The position numbers were made by a program, and so were the translations under genes. From Sporomusaceae bacterium UBA7701 (GTDB lineage Bacteria > Bacillota > Negativicutes > Sporomusales > UBA7701), in the NCBI GenBank assembly GCA_002482545.1, contig DLGF01000015.1:62001-126000 (forward strand): 64,000 nucleotides of DNA. The letters run 5' to 3'. Below the pieces are notes generated by a model. It did no database searches and was not told the DNA's origin. It was given only the letters and a program-made list of their open reading frames with translations. This document shows, in pieces, positions 15,390-23,523 of the stretch (within the stretch, counting starts at the first letter, position 1; the number at the start of each line of letters is the position of its first letter).

Positions 15390-16778
15390 TTGACATTTAC
15401 GGCCGAGCATTTATATGGACTGGTACTGACCCTCGCTTTGGTGGCGGCGGTGGGCATCGGCGCCGCCCGAAAAGTAAAAAACGCCGCCGACTTTACGGTG
15501 GGCGGTCATCGCTCAGGGACGACGCTGGTGGCCGGCACGATCATCGGTACGATCATCGGCGGGGCTTCGACGGTGGGAACCGCGCAACTGGCCTTCTCCG
15601 TAGGATTGTCCGCCTGGTGGTTCACCCTGGGCTGCGGCCTGGCGCTCCTGGCGCTGGGGCTTTTTTACGCGCGTCCCCTCCGGGCCACGGGCCTAGAGAC
15701 CATCCCGCAATATCTGGCAGTCAACTATGGGCCTGCCGCCGGACCGATCACCGGACTGGCCTCATCGCTGGGCATCTTCTTCAGTCTGGTGGCCAATATC
15801 CTGTCGGCGGTGCCGTTGATCTCGGCTACGCTCAGCTTTGGCCCCGTCCAGTCGGCGTTGTTGGTGCTTGCCCTCGTCGTTGCTTATGTTTTCTTTGGCG
15901 GCGTGTGGGGGACCGGCTTGGTCGGGGTGCTGAAAACGATTTTGGTGTTTCTGACGCTGGCCGCAGTGGCCTGGGTCAGCTGCCAGAGAATGGGCGGCCC
16001 GGGAGACTTCTGGCAAGCCTTTCCCGCCTACCCCTGGCTGAGTATCTTCGGCCGGGGCGCCTGGACGGATATCGGCGGCGCGCTGTCGCTGATCGTCGGG
16101 ACGCTGTCGACCCAGACCTATATTCAGGCTGTCTACGCCGCCCGGGACGTCGCTACGGCTCGCCGCGGCGCGGTGCTGGCGGCGCTCGTCACCCTGCCTT
16201 CCGGCCTTCCGGCAGTGATGGCGGGGCTGTTTATGCGGGCGCACCATCCCGACATAGCCTCCATTGAGGCTTTGCCGCTTTTTATCCTGTATTACCTTCC
16301 TCCCTGGTTCGGCGGCATCGCGCTGGCCGCCCTGCTGCTGGCGGCGGTGGGGACTGCCGCCGGACTGGCTCTGGGAGTGGCTACGATGCTGTCGCGGGAC
16401 ATCATCGACTTGCCGGCGAAATGGCGGGGGGAGCGAAGCCAGCTCTGGCTGAACCGGGGCGTCGTGCTGGGAATCTCCTTCGCTGCGACGGTCTTTACCT
16501 TCGGCAATCTGAAATCGCTTGTCCTGGACTGGAACTATCTGTCAATGGGACTGCGGGGGGCCGGAATCTTTCTCCCGCTCAGCGCCGCCGTGTTTTTCCC
16601 GGGACGGGTCAGGCGGCGGGAAGGCGTGCTGTCGATGGTGGCCGGAGCGGGGGTGGCGCTCGCCTGGAAAGGCCTGTTTCCCGCAGGGATCGACCCCCTG
16701 TACGCCGGCCTGGCGGCAAGCGGACTGGTGCTGGCCTTGGGCTGGAACCGGGGCGAAAAAAATACCCGCCGGGTATGA
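15390..16778 (+). CDS. Sodium:solute symporter family protein (SSS)
   Basis: 462 residues with about 12-13 membrane segments. Family blocks include ADFTVGGHRSGTTLVAGTIIGTIIGGASTVGTAQLAF near the N-terminus (TM1-TM2) and ATGLETIPQYLAVNYGP. It is a Na+-coupled uptake carrier of the PutP/PanF superfamily; the substrate is unclear. The start is TTG 15390, following GGGGTGATGATATAA. It may be co-transcribed with the dehydratase-like pair 200 nt upstream, but no functional link is obvious. Confidence 0.88.
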   Translation: MTFTAEHLYGLVLTLALVAAVGIGAARKVKNAADFTVGGHRSGTTLVAGTIIGTIIGGASTVGTAQLAFSVGLSAWWFTLGCGLALLALGLFYARPLRATGLETIPQYLAVNYGPAAGPITGLASSLGIFFSLVANILSAVPLISATLSFGPVQSALLVLALVVAYVFFGGVWGTGLVGVLKTILVFLTLAAVAWVSCQRMGGPGDFWQAFPAYPWLSIFGRGAWTDIGGALSLIVGTLSTQTYIQAVYAARDVATARRGAVLAALVTLPSGLPAVMAGLFMRAHHPDIASIEALPLFILYYLPPWFGGIALAALLLAAVGTAAGLALGVATMLSRDIIDLPAKWRGERSQLWLNRGVVLGISFAATVFTFGNLKSLVLDWNYLSMGLRGAGIFLPLSAAVFFPGRVRRREGVLSMVAGAGVALAWKGLFPAGIDPLYAGLAASGLVLALGWNRGEKNTRRV

Positions 16779-16920
16779 CCGAAATCGCGGGTGGCCTTCG
16801 GGGGTTTCCGGCGGGCGATGACCCAAACGCATGAGGGATCGGCAACCGGCGGTATAGAAAAATGGCGGATGGTAACGGATGAGCCGGTTCAGATGACGAC
16901 GCCGCAAAGGAAGTGGTTTC

Positions 16921-17397
16921 TTGCATATTGTACTGGTTGAACCCGAGATTCCGGGAAATACGGGGAATATCGCCCGGCTGTGCGCCGCTACCGGCTGCCA
17001 GCTGCATCTGGTGCGGCCGCTGGGGTTTTCCACCGATGACCGCTATTTGAAGCGGGCCGGCCTGGATTATTGGCATCTTGTCCAGGTTCATTATCATGAC
17101 AGTTTTGCCGCAATGGCCGAAAAATACGCCGGGCACCGGTTTTATTTCAACACCACCAAGGCTAATAAGGCTTACAGCGAGATAAGCTATACTCCGGAAG
17201 ACGTTTTGGTGTTCGGCAAGGAGACGGCGGGTCTTCCCGCCGACATCCTGGAGCCGAACCGCGAGCGATGCGTGCGGATTCCGATGCTGGCCGACGCCCG
17301 GTCGCTGAATTTATCCAACGCCGTGGCGGTGGTCGTTTACGAGGCCCTGCGGCAGGGGGGCTTCCCCGGTCTGAACCAGTCAAACGGAACATACTGA
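16921..17397 (+). CDS. trmL: tRNA (cytidine(34)-2'-O)-methyltransferase TrmL
   Basis: 158 residues, the usual TrmL/SPOUT size. It methylates the wobble ribose of leucine tRNAs using S-adenosylmethionine. Signatures are EPEIPGNTGNIARLCAATG, RAGLDYWHLV, VFGKETAGLP and RSLNLSNAVAVVVYEALRQ, the last two forming the trefoil-knot cofactor site. Start TTG 16921 follows AAAGGAAGTGGTTTC. The Nfo-like nuclease gene begins 16 nt downstream, probably in the same transcript. Confidence 0.95.
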   Translation: MHIVLVEPEIPGNTGNIARLCAATGCQLHLVRPLGFSTDDRYLKRAGLDYWHLVQVHYHDSFAAMAEKYAGHRFYFNTTKANKAYSEISYTPEDVLVFGKETAGLPADILEPNRERCVRIPMLADARSLNLSNAVAVVVYEALRQGGFPGLNQSNGTY

Positions 17398-17413
17398 TTA
17401 TGGAGTTGATAGG

Positions 17414-18277
17414 ATGAAACAGGCTGGGTTTGGATCGGCCGGCAACCCGGATTCATTTTATGCCGCAGGTTTCAAAGCTTCGGTGGAAATGCCGGCCTGG
17501 CTCCGCGCGCAGGGGCTTGACGCCTATGAATACCAGTGCAGCCGGGGAGTTACGATCCGGGAAGGGACGGCGCGGGCCATCGGTGACGCGGCCCGGACCC
17601 ACGGCGTCAGGCTGAGCATCCATGCGCCTTATTTTATCAATCTGGCGACGGAAGATGAAACCATCGCCGGCAACACAAAAAGACATTTCCTGAAATCGCT
17701 GGGAGTTGCCCGGTGGATGGGAGCGGACCGGGTGGTCTTTCATATCGGCGGGCCCGGCAAACAGCCCCGCTCCCGGGCGGTCGAAAGGGCCAAACGGCTG
17801 TTTGCCGCAGTCTTGGACGAAGCGACGGGCGCCGGGTTGCTGGAAGGGGTTTTCCTCGCGCCGGAGACCATGGGCAAGCAGAACCAACTGGGGAATCTGG
17901 AGGAAGTGTTGGAGTTCTGCGCCCTCAGCAAGCGGGTTATCCCCACCTTTGACTTTGGGCATCTCCACGCTGTGACCGGCGGCCGGTATACCACCCGCGG
18001 AGAATTTGCCGCGGCCTTTGACCGGGTGGCGGAGAAGCTGGGGGAGGAAGTCGCCGCCAATATCCAGATTCATTTCAGCCGGATTGAATTTACCAAGGCC
18101 GGCGAGCGGCGCCACTGGACGTTCCGCGATCCCTACGGCCCGCCCCATGAACCGTTGCTGGAAGTGATTGCGGAACGGGGCTATACTCCCCGGATTATCT
18201 GCGAGTCGGCCGGAACCCAGGCCGAGGACGCCAAGGCCATGCGGGAATATTACCTGAGCCTGCTGGGGCGGCGGTAG
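17414..18277 (+). CDS. Endonuclease IV (AP endonuclease family 2)-like protein
   Basis: 287 residues with the TIM-barrel layout of endonuclease IV: LSIHAPYFINLATED, RVVFHIGGPG, LAPETMGKQNQLG with the metal-ligand glutamate, PTFDFGHLHA, and IQIHFSRIEFTKAGERRHW. These hold most trinuclear-zinc ligands, so it may cut apurinic/apyrimidinic sites in base-excision repair. It is a divergent family branch often annotated as deoxyribonuclease IV. Co-directional with trmL 16 nt upstream. Confidence 0.87.
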   Translation: MKQAGFGSAGNPDSFYAAGFKASVEMPAWLRAQGLDAYEYQCSRGVTIREGTARAIGDAARTHGVRLSIHAPYFINLATEDETIAGNTKRHFLKSLGVARWMGADRVVFHIGGPGKQPRSRAVERAKRLFAAVLDEATGAGLLEGVFLAPETMGKQNQLGNLEEVLEFCALSKRVIPTFDFGHLHAVTGGRYTTRGEFAAAFDRVAEKLGEEVAANIQIHFSRIEFTKAGERRHWTFRDPYGPPHEPLLEVIAERGYTPRIICESAGTQAEDAKAMREYYLSLLGRR

Positions 18278-18320
18278 CGCCGCGGGACGCCGCCGGGCCT
18301 CCGGAAGGATTTGCCGGGAC

Positions 18321-18341
18321 GGTTATGGAATATACATAACC
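18321..18341. repeat. Inverted repeat upstream of the ylbF-murB pair
   Basis: GGTTATG and CATAACC flank a 7-nt loop in the 156-nt gap after the Nfo-like gene. It may be an operator or weak hairpin. No U-tract follows, so it is not a good terminator. Confidence 0.35.
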
Positions 18342-18433
18342 ATTTGGTTGCAGTCGCCGAACCCGATATTCGCTCATGTATGAAATAGGTGGCGGCCGCA
18401 TAAGATACAACTGTATGATGGGGGTTATTCGGC

Positions 18434-18790
18434 TTGAATATTTACGACAAAGCGCATGATCTTGCCCGGGCGCTGCAGGCATCCAGTGAATACTCGGCTT
18501 TTTTGGCGGCCAAAGAGGCGCTGAAGTCCGATCCGCAGACGCAAAAGCTCGTGCAGGATTTTCTCAGGAAAAAGCTGGAGCAGGAATATGAAGCTATGGC
18601 CGGCAAGGGAGAAGACGCCGCGAAAACGGAGCAGTTGGCAAAAATGCATGAGTTGCTCGCGTTTAACGTCAAGGCGAAAGCTTATCTTGAGGCGTATCTG
18701 CGTTTTCAGCGGGTGATGGCTGACATTTCTAAAATTATTGGCGAATCGGTCGCCGAAGGACTGGATGTATTTGCAAACGATAAAAGCTGA
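18434..18790 (+). CDS. YlbF/YmcA family protein
   Basis: 118 residues, all-helical, beginning MNIYDKAHDLARALQASSEY, with the typical KEALKSDPQTQKLVQDFLRK block. In Bacillus, YlbF and YmcA are small partners of YaaT that affect RNase Y activity and Spo0A phosphorylation in competence, biofilm and sporulation. The role here is inferred from family only. Start TTG 18434. The 3' end overlaps murB by 26 nt, implying coupling. Confidence 0.88.
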   Translation: MNIYDKAHDLARALQASSEYSAFLAAKEALKSDPQTQKLVQDFLRKKLEQEYEAMAGKGEDAAKTEQLAKMHELLAFNVKAKAYLEAYLRFQRVMADISKIIGESVAEGLDVFANDKS

Positions 18791-19700
18791 AAAAAGTTTC
18801 CTGAACCAACTCGAAACGGTAATTGATCGGCGGCGGCTCCTGGTCGATGAACCCATGTCCCGTCATACCACCTTCCGGATTGGCGGTCCGGCGGATTACC
18901 TCATCCTGCCGTCGTCCGCCGAAGAAGTGGCGGCGGTTTTGTCGATTGCCCGGTCCCACGGCGTTCCCGTCACCATTCTTGGCAACGGTTCCAATGTCTT
19001 GGTGCTTGATAACGGGGTTCGCGGGGCAGTGGTAAAATTCGGCGAGACAATGGGGTATATCCGGCATGACGGGGATGTTGTCATTGCGGGGGCGGGCGCC
19101 TCTTTGGGCGACGTGTCCCGCTTCGCCGCCTCCTGCGAATTGACCGGCCTGGAGTTTGCGGTGGGAATCCCCGGCAGCATCGGCGGAGCGGTCTTTATGA
19201 ACGCCGGCGCCTATGACGGAGAGATCAGCAATGTCGTGTCGGCGGTCACCGCCGTCTGCCAAAGCGGCGGCAAGCTTAAGCGCTTTACCCGGGAGGAAAT
19301 TCGCTTCGGTTACCGGGATAGCGTATTTCAGCATAACGACTGCATCGTCTGTGAAGTCGAGCTGACTTTGAAATACGGCGAGAATAGCGATATTCAGCAG
19401 AAAATGGAAGACTATACCTCGCGGCGGGAAGCGAAACAACCCATTGAAATGCCCAGCGCCGGCAGCACCTTTAAACGTCCGCCCGGCTATTTTGCCGGCA
19501 CGCTGATCGAGCAGGCCGGGCTCAAAGGCTTCAACATCGGCGGAGCCCAGGTTTCGGAAAAGCATGCCGGGTTTATTGTCAACGCGGGGGGCGCGACCGC
19601 TGCCGACGTCCTGGCGCTTATCGGCGAAGTGCAGCGCCGGGTACACGCCGAGTTTGGCGTCAAGCTGCATCCGGAAGTCAGGATCATAGGGGAAGGGTAA
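18765..19700 (+). CDS. murB: UDP-N-acetylmuramate dehydrogenase MurB
   Basis: 311 residues from ATG 18765 (after GAAGGA), overlapping ylbF. It is an FAD enzyme that reduces UDP-GlcNAc-enolpyruvate to UDP-MurNAc in peptidoglycan synthesis. FAD-binding blocks are HTTFRIGGPADYL, LGNGSNVLVLDNGVRG and AVGIPGSIGGAVFMNAGAY. YRDSVFQ follows, then the catalytic serine region PSAGSTFKRP and the final glutamate in HPEVRIIGEG. This is the type-II/short Firmicute form. The chosen start avoids an extension that duplicates ylbF sequence out of frame. Confidence 0.97.
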   Translation: MYLQTIKAEKSFLNQLETVIDRRRLLVDEPMSRHTTFRIGGPADYLILPSSAEEVAAVLSIARSHGVPVTILGNGSNVLVLDNGVRGAVVKFGETMGYIRHDGDVVIAGAGASLGDVSRFAASCELTGLEFAVGIPGSIGGAVFMNAGAYDGEISNVVSAVTAVCQSGGKLKRFTREEIRFGYRDSVFQHNDCIVCEVELTLKYGENSDIQQKMEDYTSRREAKQPIEMPSAGSTFKRPPGYFAGTLIEQAGLKGFNIGGAQVSEKHAGFIVNAGGATAADVLALIGEVQRRVHAEFGVKLHPEVRIIGEG

Positions 19701-19723
19701 GCGGGGCAGGGCTCCGCTTTTTT
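19700..19723 (+). terminator. Terminator after murB
   Basis: AGCGGGGC pairs with GCTCCGCT (one G-U) around a 3-nt loop, followed by seven T residues. The stem begins at the murB stop codon. Confidence 0.85.
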
Positions 19724-19806
19724 ATGCAGGAAAACCGGACGCTGCTGTGGAATATTTTCGCAGTATATCGCAAAAGACGATGAATTCCGGCGAAGGAGCG
19801 AAGATC

Positions 19807-21429
19807 ATGCGGATAACTTTTTTGGGCGCGTCCCGAACGGTAACGGGCTCTTCGTATTTATTGGAAGCAGGCGGGCGCAAATTTCTGGTCGATTGCGGCA
19901 TGTTCCAGGGTTCAAAGGCAACCGAGGCCCTGAACTGGAGACCTTTTGCCTATGATCCGACCAGCCTGGATTGCGTGCTGCTTACCCATGCGCATATCGA
20001 TCATACCGGCATGGTGCCCAGGCTGTGCAAATCCGGCTTCAAGGGGAAAATATACGCTACCCGGGCGACGGCCTCGCTATGCCGGATCATGCTTCCCGAC
20101 AGCGCCCACATCCAGGAATTTGAGGCCGAAATCAACAACCGGAAGGGGCGCCGGGCCGGTAAAGGCCTGATAGAGCCTTTGTACACGGTGGATGACGCCT
20201 ACAAGAGCCTGGAACAGTTTGCACCGATGCCTTATGGCGAGAAGCTGGAAATATTGCCCGGAGTAACCGTGCGCTTCAACGACGCCGGACATATCCTGGG
20301 CTCTTCGATTATCGAGATTTGGGCGGAAGAAGGCGACAAAACCGAGAAGCTGGTGTTCTCCGGCGACCTGGGACAGCCGGACCAACCGCTCATCAAAGAT
20401 CCCACCTACATCGATGAGGCTGACTATATCATCATGGAGTCGACTTACGGCAACCGCAAGCACGAGCATTTCAACCGGCAGGATCTGCTGGCGGAGATCA
20501 TCAACGACACGGTCCAGCGGGGCGGCAACGTGGTCATACCGGCTTTCGCCGTCGGAAGAACCCAAACGATCGTCTACTATCTCCACCAACTGCTCAAGGC
20601 CGGAAAAATCCCCGATCTTCCGATCTACATCGATAGCCCGCTGGCCATTTCGGCCACCGATATCTTTATCCAGAGCCCCGAGGATTATGACGCCGAGGCC
20701 CGGGAAATGGTCAAGCGGGCGGACAATCCGCTCAAACTGCCGCAGCTTATTTTCACCCGTACCGCCGAGGAGTCGAAGCGGATTAACCAGCGCGAAGGCT
20801 CGGCCATCATTCTTTCCGCCAGCGGCATGGCCGACGCGGGCCGGATTCTCCACCACCTGAAGCATAATCTGTGGCGGCCGGAATCCAGCATCCTGCTGGT
20901 CGGCTACCAATCCCCCGGCAGTCTGGGGCGGCGGTTGACCGAAGGCATCAAGCGAGTCAAAATCATGGGCGAGGATATCAGCGTCAAGGCTAAGATCTAC
21001 AACCTGGACGGATTTTCCGCCCACGCCGACCAGGATCAGCTGGTAAACTGGCTGGCTCACCTTCAGAAACCGCCGGCCAATATTTTCCTTGTCCATGGCG
21101 AAGCAGAGATGTCCGAAGCTTTTGCCGTCATCATCAAGGAGAAATTCGGCTTCCCGGCTTACATCCCGCGGCTCGGCGACGCCGCCGCCCTGGAGGGTCG
21201 CGAGTTCCGGATCGAGCCCAGTTCGCTTGTCTTCGTCGACCCGGCTGTCCAGAAGCTGCAGGATATCTGGGATCTCATCGAGGCCGATTTCGCCGAATTC
21301 AAAAAGCGCATCGAGCAGGTCCTGGCCACCGGCAACGGGCAGATTGCGATTGCCGCCCGCGCCCTGGAGAAGCTGCGCAAGGTGCTGCGAGATACCATGG
21401 AGGCAATCGGTTCAGGCGGCGGGAAATAA
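19807..21429 (+). CDS. Metallo-beta-lactamase/beta-CASP RNA-processing exonuclease-type protein
   Basis: 540 residues from ATG 19807, which follows GAAGGAGCGAAGATC. N-terminal MBL domain: ITFLGASRTVTGSSYLL and THAHIDHTGMVP with the HxHxDH zinc site, then DAGHILGSS and FSGDLGQPDQPL. The central beta-CASP domain has ESTYGNRKHE, VIPAFAVGRTQTIVYYL, SASGMADAGRILHHL and a final DGFSAHADQDQL. It resembles archaeal/bacterial CPSF-like nucleases rather than RNase J, lacking the RNase J C-terminal domain. Around 60 residues at the C-terminus are helical. Likely a cytoplasmic RNA endo/exonuclease. Confidence 0.93.
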   Translation: MRITFLGASRTVTGSSYLLEAGGRKFLVDCGMFQGSKATEALNWRPFAYDPTSLDCVLLTHAHIDHTGMVPRLCKSGFKGKIYATRATASLCRIMLPDSAHIQEFEAEINNRKGRRAGKGLIEPLYTVDDAYKSLEQFAPMPYGEKLEILPGVTVRFNDAGHILGSSIIEIWAEEGDKTEKLVFSGDLGQPDQPLIKDPTYIDEADYIIMESTYGNRKHEHFNRQDLLAEIINDTVQRGGNVVIPAFAVGRTQTIVYYLHQLLKAGKIPDLPIYIDSPLAISATDIFIQSPEDYDAEAREMVKRADNPLKLPQLIFTRTAEESKRINQREGSAIILSASGMADAGRILHHLKHNLWRPESSILLVGYQSPGSLGRRLTEGIKRVKIMGEDISVKAKIYNLDGFSAHADQDQLVNWLAHLQKPPANIFLVHGEAEMSEAFAVIIKEKFGFPAYIPRLGDAAALEGREFRIEPSSLVFVDPAVQKLQDIWDLIEADFAEFKKRIEQVLATGNGQIAIAARALEKLRKVLRDTMEAIGSGGGK

Positions 21430-21639
21430 GGTTTGCCGCCTGGCCGCGACCGGTATAAACCGGGGCAAGATATCTGACACTATACACGCGGTCATGACGC
21501 GGCGGCTGGAATGCGGAGCCGGCGCGTCATGTCGCTGATGGCGGCCTTATCGCCGGGCGCGCCCGGCTAATTCATGGGGCGATAATCTTTGGCCGGATTG
21601 GACTTAGAACCCCGGCCACTGTCCGGGGTGATTGTCCCC

Positions 21640-21667
21640 GCAGGGGTTTCAAACCCGCACTTTTTTT
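21640..21667 (+). promoter_or_regulatory. Terminator-like hairpin immediately before the typA ribosome-binding site
   Basis: A GC-rich hairpin (21640-21658, with one bulged A) is followed by seven T residues at 21661-21667. The AGGAGG of typA begins 9 nt later. Upstream are competing G/C hairpins (GGCCGG with CCGGCC, CCCCGG with CCGGGG). It may terminate read-through from the upstream gene or act as an attenuator for typA. Confidence 0.5.
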
Positions 21668-21688
21668 ACTTGTACAGGAGGTTTAGTT

Positions 21689-23503
21689 ATGCAACGCGAC
21701 GATTTACGCAACATTGCCATTATCGCCCACGTCGACCATGGCAAAACGACCTTGGTGGACGCCATGCTGAAGCAGAGCGGGGTTTTCCGCAGCAACGAAC
21801 AGGTGATGGACCGGGTCATGGATTCCAATGAACTGGAGCGGGAACGCGGGATCACCATTCTGGCGAAAAATACGGCCGTCATGTATAAGGGGGCCAAGAT
21901 CAACATCGTGGACACTCCCGGCCACGCCGATTTCGGGGGCGAGGTCGAGCGCGTCCTGAATATGGTCGACGGGGTGCTGCTGCTGGTGGACGCTTTTGAA
22001 GGGCCGATGCCCCAGACCAAGTATGTGCTCCGAAAAGCTCTGGCCCAGCACTTGCGGCCGATCGTGGTCATCAATAAGATCGACCGTCCCGATCAGCGGG
22101 TCGAGGACGTGCTGGACGAAGTGCTGGAGCTGTTTATCGAGCTGGAGGCGAACGACGACCAGCTTGATTTCCCGGTGGTTTACGCCGCGGCCCGGGACGG
22201 CATCGCCAAACTGGCCATGGACGACGAAGGAGAGGACCTCAGGCCGCTGTTTGAGCTTCTGCTGACTTCCATCCCCGCTCCCCGCGGGGACATCGACGGG
22301 CCTCTGCAGATCATGGTGACCACGCTGGATTACGACGATTATGTCGGGCGGATCGCCATCGGGCGGGTGATGCGCGGACGCATCCAGTCCGGCCAGACGG
22401 TGGCGGTGCTCAACGGCGACACCGAGACCAGGGTGAAGCTGGGCAGACTCTATGTTTATGAAGGGCTGAAACGGACCGAGGTCAAGGAAGCCGCGCTGGG
22501 GGATATTATCGCCATTACCGGCCTCGACGACGTCAACATCGGCGATACCATCGCCGACCCGGACCGGCCGGAGGCTTTGCCGGCGATCAAGGTCGACGAG
22601 CCGACCCTGTCCATGGTCTTCAGCGTCAGCACCAGCCCTTTCGCCGGCCGGGAGGGCCAATACATAACCTCCCGCCATATACGGGAGCGGCTGTTCAAGG
22701 AAGTGGAGACCAATGTCAGCCTGCGGGTGAACGAGACCGACAGCCCGGACGCCTTTGAAGTAGCCGGGCGGGGCGAACTGCATCTTTCGATCCTGATTGA
22801 GACGATGCGCCGCGAGGGCTACGAATTCCAGGTCGGCAAACCCAAGGTTATTTTCAAGGAAATCAACGGCAAACGCTGTGAGCCCATGGAGTTGCTTACG
22901 ATCGACGTGCCCCAGGAGTTTATGGGGGCGGTCATGGAAGCTCTGGGAACGCGGCGGGCCGAGCTGATCAACATGGTGGAACTGGCCGGGTACCTCCGGA
23001 TGGAGTTTGTCATTCCGGCGCGGGGGCTCATCGGATTCCGCTCCGAGTTTCTCACCAATACCAAGGGCAACGGCATCATGCACCATCTTTTCCATGGCTA
23101 TGCGCCTTTCAAGGGCGATATAACCGGGCGGACCCGCGGGGCGCTGGTGGCTTTTGAAGCCGGCGAGACGACAACCTACGGCATTCACAGCGTGCAGGAC
23201 CGGGGCATCATGTTCGTGGTGCCGGGCCAGGCCGTATATGAAGGCATGATTGTCGGCGAAAACGCCCGGGAAATGGACATGGACGTTAACCCCTGCAAGA
23301 AAAAGCATGTAACCAATATGCGCTCAAGCTCGGCGGACGAGGCCCTCAGGCTGACCTCGCCGAAGATCCTGAGCCTTGAGCAGGCGCTGGAATGGATCAA
23401 CGACGATGAAGCAGTGGAGGTAACGCCCAAGAGCATTCGTCTGCGCAAGGCCGTTCTGGACCGGCAGACGCGGGGGCGCGAGCGCAAGTCCGCCCAAAGC
23501 TAG
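21689..23503 (+). CDS. typA: Translational GTPase TypA/BipA
   Basis: 604 residues from ATG 21689 after CAGGAGGTTTAGTT. A ribosome-associated GTPase needed for growth under stress and for 50S assembly. GTPase motifs are AHVDHGKTT (G1), RERGITI (G2), DTPGHADF (G3) and NKIDRPDQR (G4). EF-G-like domains II, III and V follow, with the BipA-specific C-terminus (TRGALVAFEAGETTTYGI, NMRSSSADEALRLT). Length is typical. It is followed 20 nt later by nrdJ on the same strand, probably one transcript. Confidence 0.97.
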   Translation: MQRDDLRNIAIIAHVDHGKTTLVDAMLKQSGVFRSNEQVMDRVMDSNELERERGITILAKNTAVMYKGAKINIVDTPGHADFGGEVERVLNMVDGVLLLVDAFEGPMPQTKYVLRKALAQHLRPIVVINKIDRPDQRVEDVLDEVLELFIELEANDDQLDFPVVYAAARDGIAKLAMDDEGEDLRPLFELLLTSIPAPRGDIDGPLQIMVTTLDYDDYVGRIAIGRVMRGRIQSGQTVAVLNGDTETRVKLGRLYVYEGLKRTEVKEAALGDIIAITGLDDVNIGDTIADPDRPEALPAIKVDEPTLSMVFSVSTSPFAGREGQYITSRHIRERLFKEVETNVSLRVNETDSPDAFEVAGRGELHLSILIETMRREGYEFQVGKPKVIFKEINGKRCEPMELLTIDVPQEFMGAVMEALGTRRAELINMVELAGYLRMEFVIPARGLIGFRSEFLTNTKGNGIMHHLFHGYAPFKGDITGRTRGALVAFEAGETTTYGIHSVQDRGIMFVVPGQAVYEGMIVGENAREMDMDVNPCKKKHVTNMRSSSADEALRLTSPKILSLEQALEWINDDEAVEVTPKSIRLRKAVLDRQTRGRERKSAQS

Positions 23504-23523
23504 CCCAGGAAGGAGAATAAAGG

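Noticed and set aside
21590..21660. tRNA-like T-arm (GGTTTCAAACC) before typA
   Set aside because: No acceptor, D or anticodon arm could be fitted; the hairpin plus T7 reads as a terminator.
21704..23308. 534-codon minus-strand frame opposite typA
   Set aside because: Mirror of a highly conserved gene; composition typical of antisense reading of GC-rich codons.
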